From positions 62,001-126,000 of the forward strand of contig NZ_MZMV01000013.1 in the NCBI RefSeq assembly GCF_002210435.1: DNA of 64,000 nucleotides. Direction: 5' to 3'. The stretch is from Micromonospora wenchangensis. Its GTDB lineage: Bacteria; Actinomycetota; Actinomycetes; Mycobacteriales; Micromonosporaceae. Positions 49,959 to 58,395 of the stretch are shown one piece after another. The notes beneath the pieces were generated by a model. The model was not told the DNA's origin. It was given only the letters and a program-made list of their open reading frames with translations, and did no database searches. Position numbers and translations under genes: made by a program. How positions within the stretch are numbered: the first letter of the stretch is position 1; each line of letters begins with the position of its first letter.

Positions 49959-50951
49959 ATGGCTGCCACCCCCGTCGAGCGCTCACTCGTGACCGGTTCC
50001 GCCGCCGACCTGCACGTGCTCGTGCTCGCCGGTGGCCTGTCCTACGAGCGGGACGTCTCCCTGCGGTCCGGCCGGCGGGTCCTCGACGCGTTGCGCAGCG
50101 CCGGGGTGGAGGCGGAGTTGCGGGACGCCGACGTGGCGCTGCTGCCCGCACTGGCCGCCGATCCGCCCGACGCGGTGGTGATCGCCCTGCACGGCGCGAC
50201 CGGCGAGGACGGTTCGCTGCGCGGCGTGCTCGACCTCTGCGACGCGCCCTACGTCGGTTGTGACGCGCGGGCCGCCCGGTTGGCCTGGGACAAGCCGTCG
50301 GCCAAGGCGGTGCTGCGGGAGAACGGCATTCCCACCCCCGACTGGGTGGCCCTGCCGCACGACCGTTTCTCGGAGCTGGGTGCGGTTGCGGTGCTCGACC
50401 GGATCGTGGACCGGCTGGGGCTGCCGCTGATGGTCAAGCCGACGCAGGGCGGTTCGGGCCTCGGCGCCGCCGTGGTCAAGGACGCCGCCGCCCTCCCGGC
50501 CGCGATGGTCGGCTGCTTCGCGTACGACTCGACGGCGCTGGTCGAGCGGTACATGGCCGGCATGGATGTCGCGGTGTCCGTGCTCGACCTGGGCGACGGA
50601 CCGCAGGCGCTGCCGCCGGTGGAGATCGTCCCCCGCAACGGTGTGTACGACTACGCGGCCCGTTACACCGCCGGCCGCACCACCTGGCACGCGCCGGCCC
50701 GGCTCGACCCGGCCGTGGCCGGTGCGGTGGCCGAGGTGGCGTTGGCGGCGCACACCGCGCTCGGGCTGCGTGACCTGTCCCGCGTCGACCTGATCGTCGA
50801 CGGGGACGGCCAGCCGCACGTGCTGGAGGTCAACGTCTCGCCCGGCATGACGGAGACGTCGCTGCTGCCGTTGGCGGTCCAGGCGGCCGGGCTGGACCTC
50901 GGCCGGGTCCTCGGCACGCTCGTCGGTCGGGCCGCCGCCCGCCGCTCCTGA
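49959..50951 (+). CDS. D-alanine--D-alanine ligase family protein
   Basis: 330 aa from ATG 49959. ATP-grasp fold: N-terminal 'LHVLVLAGGLSYERDVSLRSGRRV', 'VVIALHGATGEDGSLRGVLDLCDAPYVG', then 'LPLMVKPTQGGSGLGAAVV' (ATP-binding Lys and Gly loop), 'PPVEIVPRNGVYDYAARYTAG', and metal-binding 'VDLIVDGDGQPHVLEVNVSPGMTETSLLP'. Ddl enzymes join two D-alanines for peptidoglycan. The usual serine is kept in 'SYERDVS'. It is next to an aminotransferase rather than in a mur cluster, so a second, specialised ligase is possible. Confidence 0.88.
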   Translation: MAATPVERSLVTGSAADLHVLVLAGGLSYERDVSLRSGRRVLDALRSAGVEAELRDADVALLPALAADPPDAVVIALHGATGEDGSLRGVLDLCDAPYVGCDARAARLAWDKPSAKAVLRENGIPTPDWVALPHDRFSELGAVAVLDRIVDRLGLPLMVKPTQGGSGLGAAVVKDAAALPAAMVGCFAYDSTALVERYMAGMDVAVSVLDLGDGPQALPPVEIVPRNGVYDYAARYTAGRTTWHAPARLDPAVAGAVAEVALAAHTALGLRDLSRVDLIVDGDGQPHVLEVNVSPGMTETSLLPLAVQAAGLDLGRVLGTLVGRAAARRS

Positions 50952-50987
50952 CCCACCGCTGTCCACCGGCCTGCGGCCGGCGTTCCG

Positions 50988-51977
50988 TCAGCCTCGGACG
51001 GTGTCCCGGGTGACGGTTCCGCCGCTGCCTTCCCCGGTTCCGGCCGGCGCGTCGGTCGCGGTGGTCCCGGTGTCGTCCGTCGTCGGATGGTCGGGACCGC
51101 TCGTCGCCGGGTCGGTACCGGTGCTCCCGGACATGCCGTCCGGGAGCGCGGCGGCCCCGGTGGGCTGACCGTCGGCGTCCCGGTCGGCCTCGGGGGCGGG
51201 GTCGTCGCCCCGGGTGCCGTCGCCCGGCGTTTCCGCTTTCCCGGACAGGGCGGGGTCCTCCGGCGCGGTGGGGGTGGCCTCGTTATCCGCGGCCGGGAGG
51301 GGGATCTCCTCCGCCGACTCGATCACCGACACGGCTTCCTCGGCGGCTGCCGCTGCGGCCTCGGCCGACGACTGCGCGGCGATGCTGGAAGGCGTCTGCC
51401 ACTGGATGCGCGGCGGCTCGGCGAGCGGGCGTCCGCCGAACTCGGCCAGCCAGGCCGCGACGTGGGCGAGGTTTTCCCGCCACTGGGATTCCGAGATGGG
51501 GGGCAGGATCGAGTCCCAGAGCGACAGGAACGTGCCGCGCAGCTGGAGCCGACCGTACGGCCGGGCCAGGAACCACATGTGCAGATGGGCGGACCCGTCG
51601 CCCCACCGGTTCACGTGCACCCGGGCGACACCGTCCAACGAGCGGATGGCGCGCTCCAGCCGAACGGTCATCACCCCGAGTTCGGCGGCGAGCAGGTTGG
51701 GCAGGTCGCCCAGGTCGAGGTGGGACCGCGACTCCAGGATGAGCACCATCGGCAGGCCCGTGGGACGGTCCATCGCCCGCACCCGCCAGCGCTCACCCAC
51801 CCAGATGTACGCGTCGTCCGGCGCGTTGCAGGCGATGCACTCCCGGAGCCCTTCGCCCTTGCGGGGAGGCTCGACCGCTACCGGCTCGTCGAGCTGCTTG
51901 ACCCGGAGGTCCCCCTCGAAGGGGAACGACGGCCACTGGGTGAAGTCCGGAACTGAGGGGGGAGGGGTGTCGTGCAC
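50988..51977 (-). CDS. HIT-superfamily protein with long acidic disordered tail
   Basis: 329 aa. Residues 1-195 form a HIT-type nucleotide-binding fold: 'CIACNAPDDAYIWVGERWRVRAM', 'PMVLILESRSHLDLGDL', and histidine triad-like 'HVNRWGDGSAHLHMWFLARP' (HxH). The remaining ~130 residues are Ala/Glu/Asp/Thr-rich and disordered, probably acquired. HIT enzymes hydrolyse or transfer nucleotidyl groups. It converges with the Ddl-like gene, and its start borders the 2.1-kb parS region. Confidence 0.85.
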   Translation of the reverse strand: MHDTPPPSVPDFTQWPSFPFEGDLRVKQLDEPVAVEPPRKGEGLRECIACNAPDDAYIWVGERWRVRAMDRPTGLPMVLILESRSHLDLGDLPNLLAAELGVMTVRLERAIRSLDGVARVHVNRWGDGSAHLHMWFLARPYGRLQLRGTFLSLWDSILPPISESQWRENLAHVAAWLAEFGGRPLAEPPRIQWQTPSSIAAQSSAEAAAAAAEEAVSVIESAEEIPLPAADNEATPTAPEDPALSGKAETPGDGTRGDDPAPEADRDADGQPTGAAALPDGMSGSTGTDPATSGPDHPTTDDTGTTATDAPAGTGEGSGGTVTRDTVRG

Positions 51978-52095
51978 GACGCTGACCCTAACCGAGACGA
52001 GGACCGCTGTCCCTACCCCGAACGCCGCTGATCATGAGGGGATTTCGGCCAATGGGAGGCAGCCGACAGGGACGCACGGAGGGGCGTCACGACGG

Positions 52096-52210
52096 TTGTC
52101 CACAGGCTGATGAGATCACCACCACACCCCGTCATCCACAGGCTGGAGAGGGTCCTGACGCGCTGTTTCACGTGAAACGGGTGCAGCCTGTGGAAAACTT
52201 CTGTGGATAA
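52096..52210. promoter_or_regulatory. DnaA boxes near parS region
   Basis: Perfect TTGTCCACA at 52096-52104 and perfect TGTGGATAA at 52202-52210, with further ATCCACA and TGTGGAAAA near-matches between and after. Confidence 0.6.
52165..52178. promoter_or_regulatory. parS site 1
   Basis: Perfect GTTTCACGTGAAAC, the ParB-binding palindrome. Confidence 0.95.
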
Positions 52211-52499
52211 CTCCGGTGCTTCATCCACAGCACTGTTCACAGGCACCGGAGGTCCGTCTTCCTCAACGATCGAGGGGTTCGCCGGGCTGCTGGGCGGCCG
52301 CCGTTTTCCTCGACGGGTGCCCCCGGGTCGTCAACCTCACGGCTCCTCCGTCGGCTGACTCCCGGTCACTGACACGAGGACGGGCGGCAGAAATAGCTAG
52401 CGGTTGGGGCCGCTCGCCATCCGCATCGCGCCGGCCGCCTTGCTTCGCCTCGATGGGGTTGGGCGGGTGGTGCCGAGGCCGTGGTGATCCGGTCGACGG

Positions 52500-52513
52500 G
52501 TTTCACGTGAAAC
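52500..52513. promoter_or_regulatory. parS site 2
   Basis: Perfect GTTTCACGTGAAAC. Confidence 0.95.
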
Positions 52514-52840
52514 AGCGCCCGGGTCGCAGGGACGGCTCCGGCGGGCTGGCACGGTGCCTTCGGCGGGGCCGACTCCTGCACAGCACCAATCGCCTCAGGC
52601 GCTCTCCCTGTCATCCGCCTGGACCTGTCGTTGCTGTGGGTTCCGCACCAGCCTCGGTAGCAGGCCGCAAGCCAGTAGCGAGGGTAGGCCGGAGGTCGGC
52701 CGGAGTGCCGACTCGGGCGCAACAGGCGTACATCTGGGCGGTCGACACATCGGGGCCGAGGTGGCGGCATCTCTCCGGCGCCCGGGTGGCGAGCGGGGGC
52801 GCGGTTGTTGGTGGTGGCGCGTGCGGGAGTGGCAGTGACC

Positions 52841-52904
52841 GGGCTGCGGGCTGCGGGCTGCGGGCTTGCGGGCTTGCGGGCTTGCGGGCTTGCGGGCTGC
52901 GGGC
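52841..52904. repeat. 7/8-bp tandem repeat in the parS region
   Basis: Three GGGCTGC units, four GGGCTTGC units, one GGGCTGC and a partial GGGC, head to tail; only 26 bp before parS site 3. Confidence 0.9.
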
Positions 52905-52930
52905 GATTATGGGCTCCGCGTGGGCCGTCC

Positions 52931-52944
52931 GTTCCACGTGAAAC
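52931..52944. promoter_or_regulatory. parS-like site 3 (one mismatch)
   Basis: GTTCCACGTGAAAC: one base differs from the parS palindrome. Confidence 0.75.
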
Positions 52945-53622
52945 CTTGCGGCGTGGGACGCCCTGGCTGCTCCCCCGAGGCCCCGTCGGACGAAGCCACC
53001 TACTCGCAGCCCTCAGATCAATCGTGCCGGCCTCTGCACCTCCCGGACGGACCCACTTGTGGGTCGCGGCGGTCATCGTGATCCAGGCGATCTGAGCGGC
53101 CAGCACGGGCCCAGCAATGGACGACCTCGCGCGACGGATACCGGTGGCGAACGTGGACTCCGCCGGGCCAGCAGCAGGGCCGGCCGTGGCAGGTGCCGCG
53201 CCAGTCAGCGGGTTGGGTCCGCCGGATCGAGTTACCCGGCGGCTGGCCCGCGTCCGTCAGTCGCGCCGGGCTCCCCGGCTCGCGGCTGGTTGTGTCGCCC
53301 GCCGCTCCCCGAACCCGGCCGCCGTAACGATCGGCGGCGGGCCGAACTCGACCCAGCTTCCGCGAGGCTCGTCCGGTCAGGCGGTGGGCGAGCGGGACTC
53401 CGTTGCCGTGAGGCGGGCAGGGTCTGCCCGCTTGGTCTCCCGTTTGCTTTCACCGCTCTGGCACCACGTACCCCGTAACCGGAAGCTCGGGCCGGGGGTC
53501 GCCTCTCGACCCTCCAGCCGTTGCCCCTCCGCCGCCGTGACCGACGATTCCGATGGTCTCCGGTTCGGCCTCCAGGAGAGCCTTGCGGTGGAGGCGAGCC
53601 GGGTGCCACCGCCACGCCCCCG

Positions 53623-53636
53623 GTTTCACGTGAAAC
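53623..53636. promoter_or_regulatory. parS site 4
   Basis: Perfect GTTTCACGTGAAAC inside a 20-bp perfect palindrome (53620-53639). Confidence 0.95.
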
Positions 53637-53992
53637 CGGTTTCTCAGCCTGGCGCGTTGGTCGTCGTCGCCAAGACCGCCGCGTCCACCACGGCAGCCTG
53701 AGCCGATCTTCGCCCCGGACGCGGCCTCCGCCCGGATGCCATCCGCTCACCGCTCGATCCGGAGAGTGCCGACGTCCCATCCGTCAGACGTCCCGTTGTC
53801 AGGCCGTCCCGCAGACCAGCCGTTGCCGATGGTGACGGCGGCGAGGTCGCCCCGGGGTTCGCCCGACGCATTCTCCGGGGCATGGAGGGGCGTGCTCCCG
53901 GCTCCCGCCCGACGAGTCCCGTTTCCCTGCGGAGGACAGGCCGGCCGCCGACGGTCCAGCCATCCGGCCCGACAGCTCCACGGAACGAGAAA

Positions 53993-54024
53993 CCGGCCGC
54001 GTACCCGAGTGGGTACGCGGCCGG
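53993..54024 (-). terminator. parB terminator
   Basis: Perfect 14-bp stem (53993-54006 with 54011-54024), GAGT loop, then TTT on the minus strand; 72 bp beyond the parB stop. Confidence 0.85.
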
Positions 54025-54095
54025 AAACGACGACTACGGGAGAGGCTGGCGGACAGTTCGTACCGGCGAACCGGACCCGGTGACCCGGATGGTCG

Positions 54096-55148
54096 TCAGT
54101 CCTCGGGTTCCGACTGCTCTTCCTCGCCGACGCCGATGATGCCGACGATCCGCTCCAGATCGTCCACCGTGGCGAACTCGATCGTGATCTTTCCCTTGCT
54201 CCGGCCGATGTCCACCTTCACCCGGGTGTCGAACCGGTCGGACAGCCGGTCGGCCAGGTCGGTCAGCGCGGGCGCGTGCGGCTTGGCCCGGCGCTTGGCA
54301 GCCGGCGTCTTCGTGGGGCCGTCGCTGAGCGCCAGGGCCACGATCTCCTCGGTGGCCCGGACGGAGAGTCCTTCGGCGACGATGCGCAGGGCGAGCTGCT
54401 CCTGTGCCTCCGACTCGTCGAGGCTGAGCAGCGCGCGGGCGTGACCCGCCGACAGCACGCCGGCGGCCACCCGACGCTGGACCTGCGGGGGCAGGTTCAG
54501 CAGTCGGATCGTGTTCGAGATCTGCGGACGGCTGCGTCCGATCCGGCGGGCCAGTTCCTCGTGGGTGGCGCCGAACTCCTCCAGCAGTTGCTGGTACGCG
54601 GCGGCCTCTTCCAGCGGGTTGAGGTTGGCCCGGTGGATGTTCTCCAGGAGCGCGTCCCGGAGCATCGCGTCGTCCTTGGTTTCCCGGACGATCGCCGGGA
54701 TGCTCTCCCGGCCGACCGCCTGGGCGGCACGCCAGCGTCGCTCGCCCATGACGAGTTCGTACTTCTCGCCGCCGTCGAGCTGACGCACGACGATCGGCTG
54801 GAGGAAGCCGACCTCCTGGATGGAGGTCTTCAGTTCCTCCAGCGCCTCCTCGTCGAAGACGTGCCGGGGTTGCTTGGGGTTCGGCACGATCGCGTCGACG
54901 GAGATCTCCGCGAAGCGCGCGCCGGGCACCGGGCTGAGTTGGGGTTCCTCGGGCGGTGGCGCGCTGACCGTCGGGGTGGGCATCGACGGGGCCGGGCTCA
55001 CGGGATCGGCGGACGTTTCGATCACCGGACGCGCCGGGTCGACCTCCACGGGCATGGTGGCCGTGGCCGTGCTGCTCTCCTGCACCGGCCCGGTCGGGAT
55101 CAGCGCACCGAGCCCTCTACCCAGACCGCCCCGGGGACGGTTCTTCAT
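54096..55148 (-). CDS. parB: Chromosome partitioning protein ParB
   Basis: 350 aa from ATG 55146-55148, with GGGAGG 6 bases upstream. Begins '[18 protein letters not shown]', has a disordered N-terminal linker, then the ParB/Srx CTP-binding domain ('[25 protein letters not shown]', '[17 protein letters not shown]' with the GERRxR motif), the HTH that reads parS ('[24 protein letters not shown]') and a C-terminal dimer domain. ParB spreads from parS and is moved by ParA. The parS sites lie on both sides of this gene. Confidence 0.97.
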   Translation of the reverse strand: MKNRPRGGLGRGLGALIPTGPVQESSTATATMPVEVDPARPVIETSADPVSPAPSMPTPTVSAPPPEEPQLSPVPGARFAEISVDAIVPNPKQPRHVFDEEALEELKTSIQEVGFLQPIVVRQLDGGEKYELVMGERRWRAAQAVGRESIPAIVRETKDDAMLRDALLENIHRANLNPLEEAAAYQQLLEEFGATHEELARRIGRSRPQISNTIRLLNLPPQVQRRVAAGVLSAGHARALLSLDESEAQEQLALRIVAEGLSVRATEEIVALALSDGPTKTPAAKRRAKPHAPALTDLADRLSDRFDTRVKVDIGRSKGKITIEFATVDDLERIVGIIGVGEEEQSEPED

Positions 55149-55175
55149 ACGACGCCTCCCAGCGACTCGTCCGCA

Positions 55176-56522
55176 CTACGCATTCCGGTTCACCGGCTCC
55201 TTGGCACCGCGCTCGGCGATTTCCTGGGCGGCCTCGAAGTAACTCGTGGCCCCCCGCGATCCGGGATCGTAGGTCATCACGGACTGCCCGTAGCTCGGGG
55301 CCTCCGACACGCGGACGTTACGGGGAATGACGGCCTGGAGGACCTTGTCACCGAAGTGGTTGCGGACGTCCTGTTCCACCGCGTCGGCCAGCCGGGTACG
55401 GCGGTCGTACATCGTAAGCAGGATCGTGGAGACCGCCAGCTTCGGGTTCAGGTGCTGGCGTACCAGGTTGATGTTGTTTATCAACTGGTTCAGCCCCTCC
55501 AGCGCGTAGTACTCGCACTGGATCGGGATCAGCACCTCCTGGGCGGCCACCAGAGCGTTGACCGTCAGCAGGCCGAGGGAGGGCGGGCAGTCGATGAACA
55601 CGTAGTCGAAGTGCCCCGGGTACGCCTCGATGGCCCGGTTCAGCCGGGACTCCCGGGCGACCACCGAGACCAGTTCGATCTCGGCACCGGCCAAATCGAT
55701 GGTCGCCGGCACACACCACAGGTTGGGGATGCCCTCCACCTCCTGGGCGACCTCGGCCAGCGGCACGCTGTCGATCAGGCAGTCGTAGACGTCAGGCACA
55801 CCCGTGTGGTGCGGGACGTTCAACCCGGTGGAAGCGTTGCCCTGCGGGTCGAGGTCGACCACCAGCACCCGGTTCCCGTGCAGGGCCAGGGCCACCGCCA
55901 GGTTCACCGTGGTCGTGGTCTTGCCCACGCCGCCCTTCTGATTGGCAACGCACATCACCCGGGTCCGCTCGGGACGGGGCATGGTCACCTCGCCACTCGG
56001 ATTAAGGATCTGCACGGCGCGCATCGCCTCCATAGCCAACGGTGGATCATCCTCTTCGCGCGTCGGGGTTTCACGTGAAACGTACGCGGCGTCCGCCGCA
56101 TCGACGGCCCCGGGACCGGGAGCGCCGACCATGGTCACGGCATCAGGCACCGCGCCGGGATGGGGCTGTGCGGGCACCGGTGGCGTGTTGCCGTGCACCG
56201 GTGCCTCGAAGCGCGAGGATGCCCCCGCGTTCCGTCGTACCGAGGTGGCCACCCGGTCGTCCGGGGCGTTGACCGGTCGACCGTCGGGGCCGGACGGCAC
56301 GGAGGGTGGCAGCACGTACGACTCCGGCACCGGGCGGGCGGCACCCACCGCAGGCGGCTCCCGGCGCACCCCGGAATCGTGCTCCGGCGGACGGATCGTG
56401 GGCTGCCCGCCGGTCGTCCAGCCCTGCTGATGGTCGGTTTCACGTGAAACAGGGTCCACGCCTGAGCCCGGCCCCTCGGATCGGTTCACCCGTGGGTCGT
56501 CGTACCTGCCGTCGTCATGCAC
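55176..56522 (-). CDS. parA: Chromosome partitioning ATPase ParA
   Basis: 448 aa from GTG 56520-56522, with a disordered N-terminal extension of about 180 residues; an in-frame ATG at 56031-56033 would give a core of 285 aa. Deviant Walker A 'VANQKGGVGKTTTTVNLAVALA' (NQKGGVGK near residue 194), Walker A' 'VLVVDLDPQGNASTG', Walker B 'FDYVFIDCPPSLGLLT'. It drives ParB-parS complexes along the nucleoid. Two parS sites fall within the N-terminal extension (encoding VSRET each time). Confidence 0.95.
   Translation of the reverse strand: MHDDGRYDDPRVNRSEGPGSGVDPVSRETDHQQGWTTGGQPTIRPPEHDSGVRREPPAVGAARPVPESYVLPPSVPSGPDGRPVNAPDDRVATSVRRNAGASSRFEAPVHGNTPPVPAQPHPGAVPDAVTMVGAPGPGAVDAADAAYVSRETPTREEDDPPLAMEAMRAVQILNPSGEVTMPRPERTRVMCVANQKGGVGKTTTTVNLAVALALHGNRVLVVDLDPQGNASTGLNVPHHTGVPDVYDCLIDSVPLAEVAQEVEGIPNLWCVPATIDLAGAEIELVSVVARESRLNRAIEAYPGHFDYVFIDCPPSLGLLTVNALVAAQEVLIPIQCEYYALEGLNQLINNINLVRQHLNPKLAVSTILLTMYDRRTRLADAVEQDVRNHFGDKVLQAVIPRNVRVSEAPSYGQSVMTYDPGSRGATSYFEAAQEIAERGAKEPVNRNA
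56068..56081. promoter_or_regulatory. parS site 5, inside parA extension
   Basis: Perfect GTTTCACGTGAAAC. Confidence 0.95.
56437..56450. promoter_or_regulatory. parS site 6, inside parA extension
   Basis: Perfect GTTTCACGTGAAAC. Confidence 0.95.
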
Positions 56523-56785
56523 CTGTCATCCCTACCCGCTCCGGATGGTCGGTCCGCACCCCGTCTCGCTTGCCGTACACGCGCTCACACCGCGGGGCGT
56601 ACGGCCCGGCGGGGGCGATCGGTACCGGTGCACCCGAACATCCGCCCGCCCCACACTATCGACGCGCGGTCAGCCTACGGGGGACGGGCGCGGCGGGTCC
56701 ATCTCCGTTATCGGACGGTCAGGTGGTCCCGCACCCGTCGGGCAGCCGGCGACGCCGCGCGGTGCTCCACACCGACAGGTCAGGG

Positions 56786-57601
56786 TCAGCGGACGCGCTT
56801 ACGGCCTCCACGCGACCGCTTCGGTGCCTTCTTCGCGCCCGGGGCACGGACCACCCGCTCCCGGACGACCTCCACCACGGTGGTGGGCGGGTCGAGGAGG
56901 TCGGCTCCGCAGAGCCGTACCGTCGGCTCGCCCCCGCCCAGCGCGGCGACCGCCCCGGCATGTTCGACGATCTCGTCCGCTGCGGAGGCCCCCTTGAGGG
57001 CGATCAACCGCCCGCCGGGGACGACCAGCGGCAGGCTCCAGGTGGCGAGCCGGTCCAGCGGCGCCACCGCGCGGGCGGTGACCACGTCGGCGGTGAACGG
57101 GCCGACACCGTTCGCCCCGGTGGCCGCCTCGTCGGCCCGGCCCCGGAACACCCGGACGGTCCTGGCCAGTCCGAGCCGCTCCACCGCCTCGACGAGGAAC
57201 GAGGTGCGCCGGGCCAACGGCTCGACCAGTACGACGTTCAGATCCGGCCGGGCGATCGCCAGCACCACCCCGGGCAGGCCGGCACCGGAGCCGACGTCGA
57301 TCACGCTGGCGTCCTCGGGGATCAGTTCGGCGACGGCTGCACAGTTGAGCAGGTGTCGGTCCCAGATCCGGGGTGCCTCGCGGGGGCCGATCAGGCCGCG
57401 CACCACGCCGTCGGTGGCGAGCAGTTCGGCGTACCGGACGGCCAGGTCGAGCCGGTCACCGAAGAGCGTCCGCGCGGCGGCGGCCAGCTCGGCCCGGAGC
57501 GCGGCGTCCTGCGGCGAGGGTGGGGGCCGCTCGGGCGACGGCCCGGGTGGCGTCGCACCCGGGCCGGCAGCGGTATCGGTCGTGACGTCGTCGGTGGGCA
57601 C
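56786..57601 (-). CDS. rsmG: 16S rRNA (guanine-N7)-methyltransferase RsmG (GidB)
   Basis: 271 aa from GTG 57599-57601, just after the jag stop (4-bp gap); an upstream in-frame start would overlap jag. It methylates G527 of 16S rRNA using S-adenosylmethionine; loss often gives low-level streptomycin resistance. Motifs: 'IGPREAPRIWDRHLLNCAAVAELIP', SAM loop 'VIDVGSGAGLPGVVLAIARPDLNVVLVEP', 'DVVTARAVAPLDRLATWSLPLV', and 'GGRLIALKG'. N-terminal 30 residues and the basic C-terminus 'KKAPKRSRGGRKRVR' are low complexity. Confidence 0.95.
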   Translation of the reverse strand: MPTDDVTTDTAAGPGATPPGPSPERPPPSPQDAALRAELAAAARTLFGDRLDLAVRYAELLATDGVVRGLIGPREAPRIWDRHLLNCAAVAELIPEDASVIDVGSGAGLPGVVLAIARPDLNVVLVEPLARRTSFLVEAVERLGLARTVRVFRGRADEAATGANGVGPFTADVVTARAVAPLDRLATWSLPLVVPGGRLIALKGASAADEIVEHAGAVAALGGGEPTVRLCGADLLDPPTTVVEVVRERVVRAPGAKKAPKRSRGGRKRVR

Positions 57602-57605
57602 CAGT

Positions 57606-58184
57606 TCAGTCCGCCGGCCGGACGACGATGCGTCGGGTCGGCTCGACACCCTCGGACTCGCTCTCCACACCGCTCATCGCGTTGACCACGTCGTGCACGC
57701 ACTTGCGCTCGAAGGCCGACATCGGCTCCAGCCGGACCGGCTCGCCGTGCTCCTTGACCTTCTCCACCGCGTTCTTGGCGACGGCGGCGAGTTCCTTGCG
57801 CCGGGTGGCGCGGTAGCCGCCCACGTCGAGCAGGAGTCGGCTCGGGGAACCGGTCTGGCGGAACACGGCCAGCCGGGCCAGCTCCTGGAGCGCCTCCAGG
57901 GTGGCACCCCGCTGGCCGACCAGGTTCTGCAACCGGCCACCGACCACCTCGACGACCGGGCGGCCACCGGAGACCAGCTCGTCGATGTCGCCGTCGTAGT
58001 CGAGGATGTCGAGCAGTCCCTCGATGTAGTCGGCGGCGATCTCGCTCTGGGCGAACAGTTCGCCCTCGCCGGCGGACTTCTTCTCCCTGCCACCCTCGGC
58101 GGGCTCACCCTCACCGGTCGCGGCGGTCGGAACGGTCTCCTCGTCGAGCGAGGCGTCCGCGCTGGGGATGCTGGTGTCGGTCAC
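57606..58184 (-). CDS. jag: Jag family KH/R3H RNA-binding protein
   Basis: 192 aa from GTG 58182-58184. The acidic N-terminal ~45 residues are disordered. A KH-like domain ('AADYIEGLLDILDYDGDIDEL', 'GRLQNLVGQRGATLEALQELARLAV') and an R3H domain ('LEPMSAFERKCVHDVVNAMSGVESESEGVEPTRRIVVRP') follow. Jag/KhpB is an RNA-binding protein encoded after yidC in most Gram-positive bacteria; it affects cell-wall synthesis and division. It lies 211 bp after yidC, beyond a stem-loop. Confidence 0.95.
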   Translation of the reverse strand: MTDTSIPSADASLDEETVPTAATGEGEPAEGGREKKSAGEGELFAQSEIAADYIEGLLDILDYDGDIDELVSGGRPVVEVVGGRLQNLVGQRGATLEALQELARLAVFRQTGSPSRLLLDVGGYRATRRKELAAVAKNAVEKVKEHGEPVRLEPMSAFERKCVHDVVNAMSGVESESEGVEPTRRIVVRPAD

Positions 58185-58360
58185 GGTGTCATCTCCGTAC
58201 TAGCTCGGCCGGACCGTCGGGTCCGTTGGTCTCCCGGGACGGCCGGCGGAAGGGGGCCGGCTCGACACGGGCACGTCTGGTGGGGCGGTCCCGGCCGCCG
58301 CGTCGGGCGCGGCGGGTCCGGCCCGGCGCCTGCCGTCACGGCGGCTGCGCGGTACCGGAG

Positions 58361-58387
58361 GCTGCCGCCGGTACGACCGGCGGCAGC
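58361..58387 (-). terminator. Stem-loop after yidC
   Basis: Perfect 12-bp stem (58361-58372 with 58376-58387), ACG loop, 8 bp beyond the yidC stop on the minus strand. Confidence 0.75.
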
Positions 58388-58395
58388 CCGGCGAC

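Larger units (their letters stand above)
51978..54095. other. 2.1-kb gene-free centromere-like region
   Basis: No open frame here has a recognisable protein or normal codon bias; the longest (52366-53106 minus and 52216-52941 plus) run through parS sites and simple repeats. It holds four parS copies (one with a mismatch), DnaA boxes near 52100-52210, and a 7/8-bp tandem repeat at 52841-52904. It is the space between the HIT gene promoter and the parB 3' end and likely acts in chromosome segregation. Confidence 0.7.

Noticed and set aside
50964..50978. 6-bp stem between the Ddl-like and HIT genes
   Set aside because: CCGGCC/GGCCGG with a 3-nt loop is expected by chance at this GC content; too weak to call a terminator.
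52216..53106. Open frames of about 240 codons on both strands in the parS region
   Set aside because: They run through parS palindromes and a tandem repeat, have frameshifting composition and no homology pattern.
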